Below are positions 1-11,800 of a DNA stretch of 64,000 bases, piece by piece. The translations under genes were made by a program, and so were the position numbers. Source of the stretch: Haliclona indistincta (lineage: Eukaryota; Porifera; Demospongiae; Haplosclerida; Chalinidae). The stretch is from positions 13,150,044-13,214,043 of the forward strand of contig OZ024787.1 of assembly GCA_964017065.1 (NCBI GenBank). Reading direction: 5' to 3'. Position 1 is the first letter of the stretch, and each line of letters opens with the position of its first letter. The notes beneath the pieces were generated by a model that worked only from the letters and a program-made list of their open reading frames with translations, was not told the origin of the DNA and made no database searches.

Positions 1-313
1 GATAGGTGACACGAATGTCCTCCAACTGGCTCATAGTGAGATTCAGTTTAAGACCAAGAGTGTGCCAATCTGTAACATCTGTGACTGCTTCAACAAGCAG
101 GTTCACTGAGAGAGGAGCAGAGCCTGCAGTATGATGAGGTTGATACAATGTCACATGATCTAAACAAGTTTCACCTGATGATGGTAGTATTGTACCAGAT
201 GTACTAGTGGGAACTACTACTGATGATGATGATGCTACTGATGATGGTAGATCAGCTGTGGTGGACTCCTTCAGTTTACCATCTCTATCAGAATCAGTGT
301 TGATCTGTATTAC
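1..313 (-). CDS. Death-domain exon of ANK-ROC-COR-Death gene copy A (partial at window edge)
   Basis: This is the C-terminal coding exon of gene copy A; its 3' part lies outside the window. The acceptor is a ctgcag on the minus strand just right of 313, and the exon continues in phase from the ROC-COR exon. It encodes a Ser/Thr/Val-rich linker, then the start of a Death fold with the motif DWHTLGLKLNLT, which matches helix 1-2 of Death domains. Copy B at 54843-55355 carries the same domain complete, which supports the call. Death domains make homotypic contacts in signalling scaffolds; the partner cannot be told from sequence. Confidence 0.75.
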
Positions 314-395
314 CTGCAGTCAACAACAGAGTATGATAATACTATACACAAGTGCTATACACTACATGCATGTCATTACAGTATAATGTACTCAC

Positions 396-2532
396 CATGA
401 ACCAGCACTTGTGTCTATCCTCTAGTCCAACTGGTCCTCCATGACAATCTGATAGAGAACACACCACATCCTGTGGTTCCTCCATTGTCTGACAAAGTGC
501 AGGATGAGGTCGACCACCTGAGCTCACAGAGTGGGGACAGTAGAACCCATACCGCCACTTGACGTCTTGCGTGTGCTGATAAAGTGACGACACCTCGATA
601 ATAGCATCCCACAGCTCCTCACGAACTACTGGTATCAAGCGAGGGTTGACTGGTGTGGTAGAAACAATACGGAACTCCAAGTGAGTTGATAGAGTGCGTA
701 ACTCAACATGCAGCAACTTCTCTTTGCGATACTGAACGTAAAAGCGAATTCGGTTACGAAATCTGTTGCACTCGTCTAGACTCCAGGATCCATGCTGGGA
801 CAGCTTGACTACTGTGGCTGGAAACAGACCGAGAGGAACAAATCCAGTAGAAGGCCAGAGGAGGATTGGAGAATAGAAGAGAGCGGAGAGGAGGTCGGGG
901 TCACTGGATTCTTTGGCTACTTTGTGATCAGGTAAAAGAAGACTAGGCAGAAAGTAGCTGGTCTCTTCATTAGCAGATCTAACATTCTCGTACAGAATGT
1001 AACGAGAGGCCAGGAGCTCTACAATCTCACTAGTGGGGATTCTGTTGTCAGAAGGCTCGACATCCTCAGAGGAGCAAATCTTGTTCATCAGACGTTGTGG
1101 TATTTCCCCAGTGGCTCGGATCCTGTCTGCTATTCTTGGTTCAGTTTCCTTAGCACCGAATGCATACACAAAGAGCTCAGTGGTAGGGGCCATGATGATG
1201 TTAGTGTTGATGATAACACGCAGACCGATCTTCAAGCCACGATAATGGAGGATAGTGCCAAACCTGTCATGGAGATACTGGAGGATACCGTTCTCTGCCA
1301 GGAGGTCTTTCTCAGAGATGCCACAGATGTTGGCAACCTCCACACACTCTTGCACTGTGCACCATCCTCTCACCTCATATCTCAGGCGCAGGATGAGGTG
1401 AAGTAACAAGGTAGACGTTGGTACTTGCACTGGCTTGAAGCGCTTGTGGGCAATGGTCGTGATTATCTGACGAAGCTCCTCTATGTCACTGGAGCCACCA
1501 CTAACATTATCCAGTGGGTGGATGTATCGTTCCTCCTCTCCTGGCTTGCTGACTGGACACAGGATGTTGTTCTTCATGAAATCAGCATCTTTGAATGCTT
1601 CCTGAATGGAGCGATCTAGAGTGAGAACAGCTGCTTCACTGCTCTGGTCTAGGTAGGTGCCAATGAGAATGGCTGCCGGCTTGTGGTCTGGACTAGTCTG
1701 GAGTGAGGCAATGCTGCAGAGGGCACGCTGGATGATCTCTCGGATGGTAAATTCTGACTCATACTGGATGGGACTGTATCCACCATCAGCCCTGTACACC
1801 ACAGTGTAGGGGGAGTCCAGGTCTTGTGTCACATTCAGGAATATCAGATTGAGTGCCAGGCCATGCAATAGTAGAGGTAGAATCTCATGGCACTCTGGTT
1901 GTCCTCCGATATCCACAATGTGGAGAAGTGTGAGGATATCTGTTTCTTTGAGGAACTCTCGAATGGACTGCCAGTCTTTCTGTTTGACGAGAGAAGAGAG
2001 TGCGGTCGTCAGCTCTTTAGTATTGTGGCTCCTCCATTTTTGTTTGAGGAGATTTACCAACTTGGACAATGGATTGGTCTGACCATGAGTAGGAACATGT
2101 GAGGCTGTTGAAGTAGGTTGTAAAGATGGTCTGGTATCACTGCTACTGGAGGAGGGTGGTGGCAATATGGAGAGGTACCTCTGCTGGAGGAGGGTGGTGG
2201 CAATAGAGTATTGAAGACATGGCTACACAGTGCGACTCCTTGCTCCTCTAGTCCCAGATTCTTCCATCCTCTCTCACTTCCAGACAAGAGCACTGATGAT
2301 CGATCTGTCTCATGATATAGCTGAACTGTCAATGGAGCATCTATCCCAGTACTAGGAACAATCTCGTCTGGTGCTAAATGATCAATCTCGCGAGTGAGGC
2401 GACGTCTAGCTGTGGTTTTACCAACACATGATGGACCAATGAAGAATGATTTGAGTGAGAGCACGTCCACACTTCCCTGCTGCTGTATATGAGTACTCAC
2501 AAGACTCCTGTTGTGAACACCAGCAGCAGCAG
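396..2532 (-). pseudogene. ROC-COR exon of copy A, broken by a 2-nt insertion
   Basis: A single 2137-nt exon codes a Ras-of-complex GTPase followed by a COR region. The P-loop is GPSCVGKT, the switch motif is DIGGQPE, and a G4-like GTYLDQ follows; the COR-like part carries YEVRGWCTVQECVEVANICG and FLPSLLLP. It starts in phase after the last ankyrin exon (8830-8902) and ends at a GTGAGT donor. Compared with copy B (55438-57596) it has two extra bases at about 2164-2167 in a Pro/Ser-rich linker, so the P-loop half and the rest are in different frames. It also lacks a 24-nt in-frame segment present in copy B. The flaw is either a real inactivating mutation or an assembly error; outside it the exon is open and highly conserved between copies. 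Confidence 0.8.
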
Positions 2533-2590
2533 CTATATTAAAAACACAATAATAATGCTCATCGATCATGCTATAAATAAAGCTAGTTCA

Positions 2591-3818
2591 TCAAGTCACA
2601 ACCGGCAAAAAGTGTGCAACTCTAAGGTAGTCTCCAGATATGGATTTTAATATACTGTTTTTAAAAACAGGTTGCTCATTATAGACATGTACACACAAGG
2701 ACATGCATTTTGCAAGAGTAAACAGATATAGACAACTGTGGTAAAGTGTACTGCGTCTGATAGATATCAAAGTAAGCTGAGAGCATGCTCCTTTCAAGCT
2801 CTAGGAACGAACTACAAGACTATTTTCATTATTCCACAATTTTTGTCATAGATCAGACATCGCGAGTGATGTTATATCTCTAGGCAACAAGTTCTTGTGC
2901 TGTTAATGGAATTCATGATTGATAATATTATTCATAATAACTGCTGTATAAACAAAGTCAGAATACAACACAGAAAGCAGGTGAATGATGACTGCTGAGA
3001 TTTGCTGATTTGTTTTAGGTACAGTGAACCTAGAGCTAGAAGGCTGCTGCTGCTGATGGTAGGAGCTAGTAGGGGGTGCAGAGTAGGTAGATAGTGCTGT
3101 AACAGAGCTAGATAGTGTCTAACAGGCAGTGAGGGAGGAGCTGGTTAGTGGTGATGGAAATACTGGAACAGCAGTAGATGAGAGAGTGGAGTTAGTTAGT
3201 AGCGAAGAGGCATTCTGGAAAAAGCTGGTGGGTGGTGTTAAGACGGAAGTTGATGGGAGGGTAGCGGTAGTAGATGAAAGGGTGGAGCTCACAAGGGCTG
3301 GGCTAGTATCAATGGAAGTCAGAGCGAGCTGCGCGATGGTGGTGATGGTAGTAGCTGGGATAAAAGCTACTGCTGTTGGAAGACTAGCCGTAACTTGTTG
3401 AGTAGCTAATGGGTCAAAAACGTCGTCGTCTTGACAAAAACGCAGCAGGTCTGGATACAAAAGTCAGCAAGAGAGTGTTCCATCGTAGCTTTTGCGTCAA
3501 AAGTACATTTGCTATGCTATAAATGAAAGCACCAAAGCGGTGTTGATGCCTCGGTGCAGTCATAAAACTAAAAGTTACAGCAACATACATATCCACAAAC
3601 AGAACTATCTACCATTCCACAAACACAGTAAACTATCCACCATTCTACAAATACGGCAACAGCTGCAGATGCATGTATACATGATTTCTGTACAGCAATC
3701 ACAATGCAGTGCTTTAGTTATGTAATCAGAAGCCAATCAGTGCTGACCACAATTCAACTGGGCGTGTCTACAATGTCATATGCAGCATACTGAACACGAG
3801 GGAAATAGCTTCCATACA
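2591..3818. other. Intron stretch without recognised genes
   Basis: This part of the copy A intron between the ROC-COR and last ankyrin exons has no convincing coding exon. Its first ~110 bases (2536-2650) repeat near copy B at 59121-59230. A GTAGTGGTGATGG-like low-complexity stretch at 3040-3400 produces accidental open frames on both strands. Confidence 0.4.
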
Positions 3819-4404
3819 GGGGGAGTACGACAAGCTAATTTATTCTGACGTAATGCTGACGTTACTGCTCGTAGGGTAAATCAAAATACATTGCGACTTT
3901 CCTGGTCAGCTTCGTCTTTAGAGGACAATTTCAACGGTAAGTGTGTTGCGGAATAGATACTACTACCCAAGAGCTTTCGTTTAAGCTACCTTACCCCACC
4001 CTTACCTCTTTTAGTTTTTGCAGTACAGAGAGATAAAGATGGAGAATTGGTTGGCAAAACTATTCACCCAAGAAAGCACCAACGTGATCAAAACAGCATT
4101 GCTATCATTCTAGAGCATCATTCAGTTAATAATGTAAAGAAATTGCGACTGTGGTGCACAAACTCTGGCTGCAATACGCATCAATGTTGTCCAATCACTG
4201 TAACAGTATAAAACTTGTTTCAGCTATTTTCAGTAGATTGTTCTGAAATATTACTTGCCTTGATCTGGAGTATAAACAATGCACACCTGAGCTCGATATC
4301 ATGTACTATAGCGCGATGGCAAACTGTTTAAACTATCCTGCATACATTCCATTCGTTAGTGGGCGTAGCAATACGTCATATTAAATTAGCTTGTCGTACC
4401 CCCC
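3819..4404. mobile_element. MITE-like element, family GGGG(G)-TACGACAAGCTAA, copy 1
   Basis: The left end reads GAGTACGACAAGCTAATTTA and the right end is its inverted counterpart TTAAATTAGCTTGTCGTACC. The interior contains a donor-like CGGTAAGT and, 80 bp later, a ttttgcag acceptor followed by a conserved open stretch, so the element looks as if it carries an intron. A second copy follows at 4473. There is no transposase. Confidence 0.7.
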
Positions 4405-4472
4405 TGCCATGGTAGTATATATATATCGCATAATCCACCAAGGAGATTATGCGATATATACCTTCAATGGCA
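4405..4472. repeat. Short palindrome between twin MITEs
   Basis: This is an inverted repeat around an AT-rich core with GCATAATCCACC and GGAGATTATGC arms. A closely related palindrome occurs at 58030-58120, so it is a dispersed hairpin element and not a local accident. Confidence 0.6.
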
Positions 4473-5060
4473 GGGGGGTACGACAAGCTAATTTATTCTG
4501 ACGTAATACTGACGTTGCTGCACGAAGGGTAAACCAAAATACATTGCGTCTTTCCTGGTCAGCTTCGTCTTTAGAGGACAATTTGAACGGTAAGTATGTT
4601 GCGAAATGGATACTACTACCCAAGAGCTTTCGTTTAAGCTACCGTACCCCACCCGTACCTCTTTTAGTTTTTGCAGTACAGAGAGATGAAGATAGAGAAT
4701 TGGCTGGCAAAATTATTCACCCAAGAAAGCACCAACGTGATCAAAACAGCATCGCTATCATTCTAGAGCATCATTCAGTTAATAATGTAAAGAAATTTCG
4801 GCCGTGGCGCACAAACTCTGCCTGCAATACGCACAAATGTTGTACGTCCAATCACTGTAACAGCAGAAAACTTGTTTAAGCTATTTTCAGTAGATTGTTC
4901 TGGAATGTGTAAACAATGCACAACTGAGCTCGATATCATGTACTATAGTGTGATGGCAAACTGTTTAAACTATCCTACATACATTCCATTCCTACATTCC
5001 TTTGTAGTGGGCGTGTCGTATGTCAGCAATACGTCATATTAAATTAGCTTGTCGTACCCC
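4473..5060. mobile_element. MITE-like element, same family, copy 2
   Basis: Same terminal inverted repeats and interior as the copy at 3819, in the same orientation and about 90 percent alike by eye. In this copy the exon-like interior after the acceptor stays open and contains DRELAGKIIHPRKHQRDQNS, with substitutions but no frameshift relative to copy 1 over most of its length. Function unknown. Confidence 0.7.
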
Positions 5061-6778
5061 ATAGATGACTATCCTGTAGTAAAATTCTAACCTATCTGCT
5101 TCTAGGTAGTCAACTATGAATAGCTTTGCCTTTGAAGAACTCCAGATCGCCAGCAACAGCCATATGATCGAGATAGCGTCCATAGCTTGCTTACACAATT
5201 TCTTTAGACATGTGCTGCTATCCTGTAGTGAAATTCTAACCTATCAGCTTCTAGGCAGTCAACTGTGGATAGTTTGTCTACTCTATAGATCGCCATCGAT
5301 CGCGAGGTAAGCAAATCACGCCATAACTCACGAACAGAGCCTTACAAACAAAATCCTTACAATTCATTTTCAAGCAAATATCGACTTCAGCTTGTGTTGC
5401 ACGTTTCAGCACTTAGTTTTCAGCGAGCGACGAGAAATCGTTGCGACAGACTGACAGAATGAATGAATGAAAACATGACTACTGTATGCCTCGTGGCTCT
5501 GCCCACCGAGGCATAATAAGTTAGATACCAGTCATACGTGATTTATAAACCCACCGCGGTAAGTAACAACCTCGCTTCACTCGGTCGTCACAACAACCGC
5601 GTCGGGTTTATAAATCCAGTATGACCCTTGGACTCTATATCTAACTATTATTTAATCCCAGTTGCAGCTAGATAAGTAGTACTATAGGTGTGGTCTCTTA
5701 TTCTAACAATAGTAACAGTTTACAACACACCCTCTACACTGGTTGCATGCCCTCTCATATCATGGCTTGATAAGCCTTTGCTATTACTAACTAGGCACCG
5801 AAGGTGCTTATGCCTCAGTGGAATGTTATGCATACATGCCTGTCTGACTAAATACGCTGAACTGAAATACACAAGCAGTAATGAAAGTCTGCTGTTGCTA
5901 GTTGAACACTATGTTAGTGGCTGACAACTTATAAAAACATACACAATAAACTGCAGCCTTTCTGTACAGCAATATATAGTTATGCAATCAGAAGCCAATC
6001 AGTGCTGACCACAATTCAACTGGGCGTGTCTACAATGTTCAGTACAGCCCATGCATACTAGATAGCTTCCATAGCTTGCTTACACAATTTCTCTGGACCT
6101 GTGCTGCTATCCTGTAGTGAAATTCTAACCTATAAGCTTATAGGTAGTCACCTATGGATAGCTTTGCCTTTCCAGATCGCCAGCAACAGCTCGATCGCGA
6201 GCCGGTGAGCAAATTGCGCCATAACTCACGAACAAAGCTTCGTATAAAGTTTTCACATGTTCTAGAGCGAGATAATACCGTGTACTACTTGCATTGCTAG
6301 TTTCAGAGCTTAACTTTCAGCGTGCGCTACAAAACTGAACCAGCCGTGAGCAATTCACGCGGTAACTTACGCACTAAGCTTTAAAATCAAACTTCTGAAA
6401 ATTCAAATCCGAGCAAGTATCGATTTCTACCCGTGTTGCTTGTTTCAGCGATTAGTTTTCAGCGAGCTACGAGAAATCGTTGCGACAGACTGACTGACAG
6501 AATGACTGAATGACTGACACCACGACTACTGTATGCCTCGTGGCTCCGCCCACCGAGGCATAACTAGCACAGACTGAATAAAGCACCAAAGGTGCAGATG
6601 CCTCGGTGCAGTAGCATGTATGCTAGCCTGCAATTAGCAGATGCATATGACAGCACGTATGCATGCAGTAGATCCATGGAAGCATCAAACAGTTCCATGG
6701 AAGCACGCAATGTGCACTGAAGCTGCAGTAGAAGTGACCAGCAGATCCATGGAACATTCAGGCAAGCAGCAGATCATA

Positions 6779-6985
6779 GCAGTGCTATGGAAGCACAGGC
6801 TATAGTGGCAGCTATCCAGCAGCAGCAGATCATAGCAACAGTGCTATGGAAGCACAGGCTAGTGACAGCTATCCAGCAGCAGCAGATCATAGCAACAGTG
6901 CTATGGAAGCACAGGCTAGTGACAGCTATCCAGCAGCAGCAGATCATATAGCAACAGTGCTATGGAAGTGCAGGCTAGTAGCAGC
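6779..6985. repeat. Tandem repeat, about 57-bp unit, about 3.5 copies
   Basis: Units run GTGCTATGGAAGCACAGGCT, then AGTGACAGCTATCCAGCAGC, then a CAGCAGATCATAGCAACA stretch. The array sits inside the repeat mosaic, and its open frames are a by-product of the repeat length. Confidence 0.8.
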
Positions 6986-7208
6986 TATCCAGCAACTGTA
7001 CAAGCTGTTGTACAAAAGTTGTAGTGAAGCCATACAGAATAATGCTCAAGTGTAGCTGGGCGTGACTGTAACTGCTCTGCTCGCTCCGGCTCACCTGTCG
7101 AGCAGCTATAGTGAACTCAAACAAGCTTTCGCTCGCTAGTTTCACTGCTGCCAATGGAGTCGCGCGAGCTGTACTATCACAGATCAAGCCTTCAAGTTGC
7201 ACTGTAAC

Positions 7209-7926
7209 TAGCCTCGCCTCCAGGCTAGATATCATAATAATATAGCCTGGTACGGACTGTCTACGCATGCGCGCAATATCTACACTAATAATTAAGGTAG
7301 AGAATTAATTATATTCATGTCTTTTGCAAGTAGCTGCATTTTCTAGCCATGGGTATTCGTGCAGACAGAATCGCTGCGTGCAGTTTGCTTGCCTATTGAT
7401 AGGCATCGAATATAGCAAATTTCAGCAATGCAGTGTTAGCCATCGCGGAGCCACGAGCTCGCCCTGTGAAGACTAAGCACGATTGATTGTATACACTCTT
7501 TCTTTAGTTGTGCGGAAGTTACGAAGCTAAAACTGCTCGAGCATGCTCATCTGCCATCTGTGCAGGAATCCATGCGATGTTTTCGCCGAGCGCTGCTCGT
7601 TCGCGATATTACAGCTATGTGGTGCCAGACAGCACAGCCTGCGTTGCTGTAATATCGCGTACGAGCAGCACTATTCCAGCTTTGCCAACTCTCTCAAGAG
7701 CATATTTTACAGTGTCATTGAAGGTATCGGTAGCAGTAACAGTAGCGCTAGTCATTGTTGATGTAAATTGGAACGGACGTATATCTAAACGTGCGCGAAC
7801 AAATTCACGGAACGTACACGGTGTTTTACTAATTACACCAGTTTTGGTGTAATTTTGGAGCATGCGCAGACAGTCTGTACCAGGCCATCTCTCAGCTTTG
7901 GGGGAGTGGCCTGGAGGCGAGGCTAC
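7209..7926. mobile_element. hAT-like MITE with 8-bp TSD
   Basis: Ends are TAGCCTCGCCTCCAGGC and the inverse GCCTGGAGGCGAGGCTA, flanked by perfect direct repeats ACTGTAAC at 7201-7208 and 7927-7934. Subterminal GCATGCGCAGACAGTC blocks are also inverted. There is no transposase, and the interior has only short chance frames. Confidence 0.8.
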
Positions 7927-8430
7927 ACTGTAACCATCTGTAGACAGTTTTGTCTATGAAGTAGGCCCGGGCGCTCAAGACGGCTGTTTAGGTTAGCAAA
8001 TCACGCCATAACTTCAAAACAAAGCCTTTAATAGCAAATCTGTCAAATTTGATTTTCATAAACTATCGAGATCTACCTGTATTGCAAGTTTCAGCGCTTA
8101 GTAGCAAGCGGTTGCTGAGATACGCATTGCGAACACACACACACACAAACGAACAGACTACTGTATGCCTCGTGGCTCCGCCCACACCTCGGCATAATGA
8201 GTGATACAGGAATTATCACAAGAGGGGTGTGGTCAAGATGGTGATGATACAACATAAGAACATTGCACAATCAGACAATGCTGCATATCATAATGCATAC
8301 ATGGTGCTGTTGTTGTCTATAGGCAACTCATGAGGTTGAGGAGAGGATAAAATTATGGATTTTCAAAACATAGTCAAAAAATAATTATGATAAATTATAA
8401 TCATACATACACAGTGTTCTATGATATACA

Positions 8431-8800
8431 TTGTAGCACTCTGCGTGGGCGTATCAAAGGCGCCGCCCGTTCTATATTTTCCATAATGTGAACGCCGTTC
8501 GCAATATGGAAAATATAGCACGGCCAGGAGGGTTAAAGATAGGGTGGGCGGAGACTGACCTTGGCTCGGCCTCGAGAATAAGTCGCCCTGGCACAAAGAT
8601 TCAGTGACAGCGGCAAGCTGTCGTGCTACAAACCAGTAAAAGCACCGTCTGCTCGTGCAATACGGGAATTATTGCACTCGGGGTGTCGGTCTCGACGCTG
8701 ATACAGCACTCGGCTTCGCCTCGTGCTGTATCACCGTCTCGACCACACCCCTCGCGCAATAATTCCCGTATTGCACTCGCAACGGTGCTTTAACTAGTTA
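8431..8800. mobile_element. 370-bp insertion, empty site visible in copy B
   Basis: Copy B at about 62530 reads GATATACAGTATCAGATCG without a break. In copy A the same site holds 370 bp starting TTGTAGCACTCTGCGTGGGC and ending GCTTTAACTAGTTA. A second copy lies at 37090-37495 within the large transposon. Inside are two hairpins, TATTTTCCATA with its inverse, and ATACAGCAC with GTGCTGTAT. It has no long terminal inverted repeat. Confidence 0.8.
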
Positions 8801-8829
8801 GTATCAGATCGAGCTTATATTGTACTTAC

Positions 8830-11800
8830 CAACTTCCTCCAGATATTGAACTACTTCATGTTCATTATTATCTCTCGCTCTATCAAGTGCAGTCTGACCA
8901 TGCTGTATAAAAAGAACAACAGTGTGAGTCATGAAACACAAAAAATCAGTAGGTACAGGGTTAATAATAAACCATGTACAGGTCATCAACTGCCACAATT
9001 CATTATGTGATGAGTCATGTATCATAGTATTGACAACACACACACACAAAGACAAAAGACACACACTGGCACATACGCTGGCACATACACCGGCACATAC
9101 ACAAAAGTCAGGATTAAGGTTTGTAGTATAAATTATAGGAACAATAATTATATAATCACACAGATTAATGCTAAAAAATGTCAATCCTAGGGCCGGCGCA
9201 AAAGGTGCACCTGAGGCAGCCATAACTGTACCAGTTTTTACCTTTAAAAATTAATGGCTAATGACACTAACATACCCATCTGTCAGAACCCTCACGCATT
9301 GCATGTGAGACACATTTGAGCAAAATAACAACAAATACCTGGTTTCTTTCGTATTGATTTTTCATAATTTCGTGTGTATAAATTTATACTCGTGAAGCAA
9401 GCAGCTCTCAAGTGACTCATATAGTTTATCTGTGCATCACACATTGAGTGAGATACAATACACACACTCGTGATCACACATAAAGCAACTGTGAGTTGCA
9501 TGCATGCAGTTGTAAACTTGCTCGTGAGTGGTACTGTAGGTGACACAAAAACTGACCCTACAGTATTTCCTTATAACACTGTATACTTCCGTAATATTTG
9601 CATGTTCCATAAATTAGTAAGATTACTAAATCTGACACATTGAACTGAAAAGGGTTGACATGTCATCGTATGGAATGAGGAATGAATCAAACTAACATGA
9701 TATATTCACTAGTGTATTGTACCTTGAGATATGTAATAAACAAACTAGTGAAATTACAAGATACAATAACTACATTATACTATAATCCACATCAGTTGAG
9801 CTGTGACCATACAACTACCAACAACACAACACTACCAGTTGATAATAACACTCACTATGTTACTGACAGACGGGTCAGCTCCATGTAGAATAAGGAATTT
9901 GACAATATCAAGATAACCATCTTTAGCAGCAAAAAGTAGTGCAGTGTCACCATTCTGTGGAAACAAAAGAGTGCTATTGTCAGACAATTGTTTAGCACAT
10001 GCATACTTTCACAAAATTCAAGAAGGAATCCATAATATTGACCATGCTATTAAGAGTAGCAGTGTGATTGGATTCTTTTGCCAGTGTACTGTTGCTAGCT
10101 AGTAAACCACACCTTCAACATTAGGCAGTGCCTGCTTCTACTTTCAATATATGACATCAATAATTTGATTCAAGAATTTACTTTGAGAGATCACAGATTG
10201 TTTCCAACCCACACATGACAATAAATGCTGTTGCTAGCTTTTGACAATAAAATGAGCATTTTACTGTATTGTGTACAGTGAAACCTGAGCTAGCGGTCAC
10301 CTGAGTAACGCAGTCACCTCTCTATTGCAGCCGTATGTTTGAGTCCCGATCGACATCTGTACAAAATGATTTACTATCGACTTGCCTAGTGCGGCCCTGT
10401 CTAATGAGTAAAGCAGTCACTCAACGAGCGTCCGTCAGTATTGTGTAAAACCTTGTGGTGACCAAACAGAAAACCACACTTCGTTAACGGACAGTTGGGA
10501 ACAACTCGCATGCTTAGAGATCGACAAAAATGAGTGACCAGAGTCACCAGACGACCTTGCACTTTTTTCAATCCCACGGCTGGCGCAAAAGGTGTACCCG
10601 AGACACCAATGCCATACCAGTTTTTACATAAAATTGATAAATATCGATCGACACATACCCAAAGAGCTTAGATTTCAAGACAGCTTTCTATCTGTCACAC
10701 TTTCTGAACATTCACGAAATTTTGGATCGTGCTGTAGTGGTAGGTGTGAGACATAAAGCAGCAATCAATTTTATGAATAAAATTAATCCCAAAAACGTTT
10801 CCCGCATTATGCTCAAAGATACATCACTGTATCAGTCAAACTTACCTGGCACCGACCCAGAACCCTCACGCATTGCATGTGAGACACACTTTTGAGCATA
10901 AAATAACAACAGATACCTGGTTTCTTTCGAAATTTCGTGTGTTTAAGTTTATACTCGTGAAGCAAGCAGCTCTCTAGTCTCGTCCCCAGACCCCACCCCT
11001 TCCGCTTTGCTTGGTAGAGGGTCTGGTTAATTAAATGAAGGCAAATTCCTGGTTCCGTGACGTTTCAATCTCAGAATTGTGAAATACCAATCAGATAATA
11101 GTATTTCAAAAAATTCACATGACCTGCACACGACGACCACTTACATTGATCATGGCTTAGCCAAGGAGTGCTATCATGGAATCGATATCGAAGAGCGCCG
11201 AACAGCTTGGATATTCGTGTTTGTCGGCTGAGCAGCAAGAAGTCGTGGTCAATTTCGTAGCGGGGTGAGACGCATTTATTTATCTTAATTCCCACAGGCG
11301 CTGGGAAGTCTCTTTGCTACCTAGTCCTACCAAGTACCTTCAGCTTGCTTCGTAACAGTAAATCTAGCATAGTTATAGTGGTGTGTCTTTTGAAGAGCTT
11401 GATAGAAGACCAGGTAGCTAGCCTCGTCCCAAGGCTCTGAGCCTGGGGACGAGGCTAACAAGGTAGCTAATTATTATGCACATGATTTCGCGCGTGACAA
11501 TTACGTCATTGAACCAGGAATTTGCCTTCATTTAACCAGACCCTCTACCAAGCAAAGCGGAAGGGGTGGGGTCTGGGGACGGGACTAGCAGCTCTCAAGC
11601 GACTCGTAGTTTATCTGCACATCACACATTGAGTGCGATACAATACACACACTCACGATCACACATAAAGCAACTGCGAGTCACATGCGTGCAGTTGCAA
11701 ACTTGCTCATGAGCGGTACTGTAGGTGCCATAACAAACTGACCCTACAGTATTTCCTTATAACACTGTATACTTCCGTAATAATTATTTGCATGTTCCAT

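Larger units (their letters stand above)
5061..8200. repeat. Mosaic of GCCTCGGTGG-family repeats in copy A intron
   Basis: Three near-identical terminal blocks of the type TATGCCTCGTGGCTC-GCCCACCGAGGCATA lie at about 5483-5517, 6532-6563 and 8160-8197. Each follows a stretch sharing TTTCAGCGAGC and AATCGTTGCGACAGACTGAC or close relatives. Opposing ends containing GCACC-AAGGTGC and GCCTCGGTG occur at about 3527, 5795 and 6585. This is a family of short interspersed non-coding elements, several copies nested. I see no genes here. Confidence 0.5.

Noticed and set aside
1033..2102. Several plus-strand frames opposite the ROC-COR exon
   Set aside because: Shadows of the conserved minus-strand coding exon; the same shadows recur opposite copy B.
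3119..3460. 113-residue Ser/Thr-rich frame
   Set aside because: Comes from a low-complexity GTAGTGG-type stretch open on both strands, with no start context or family match.
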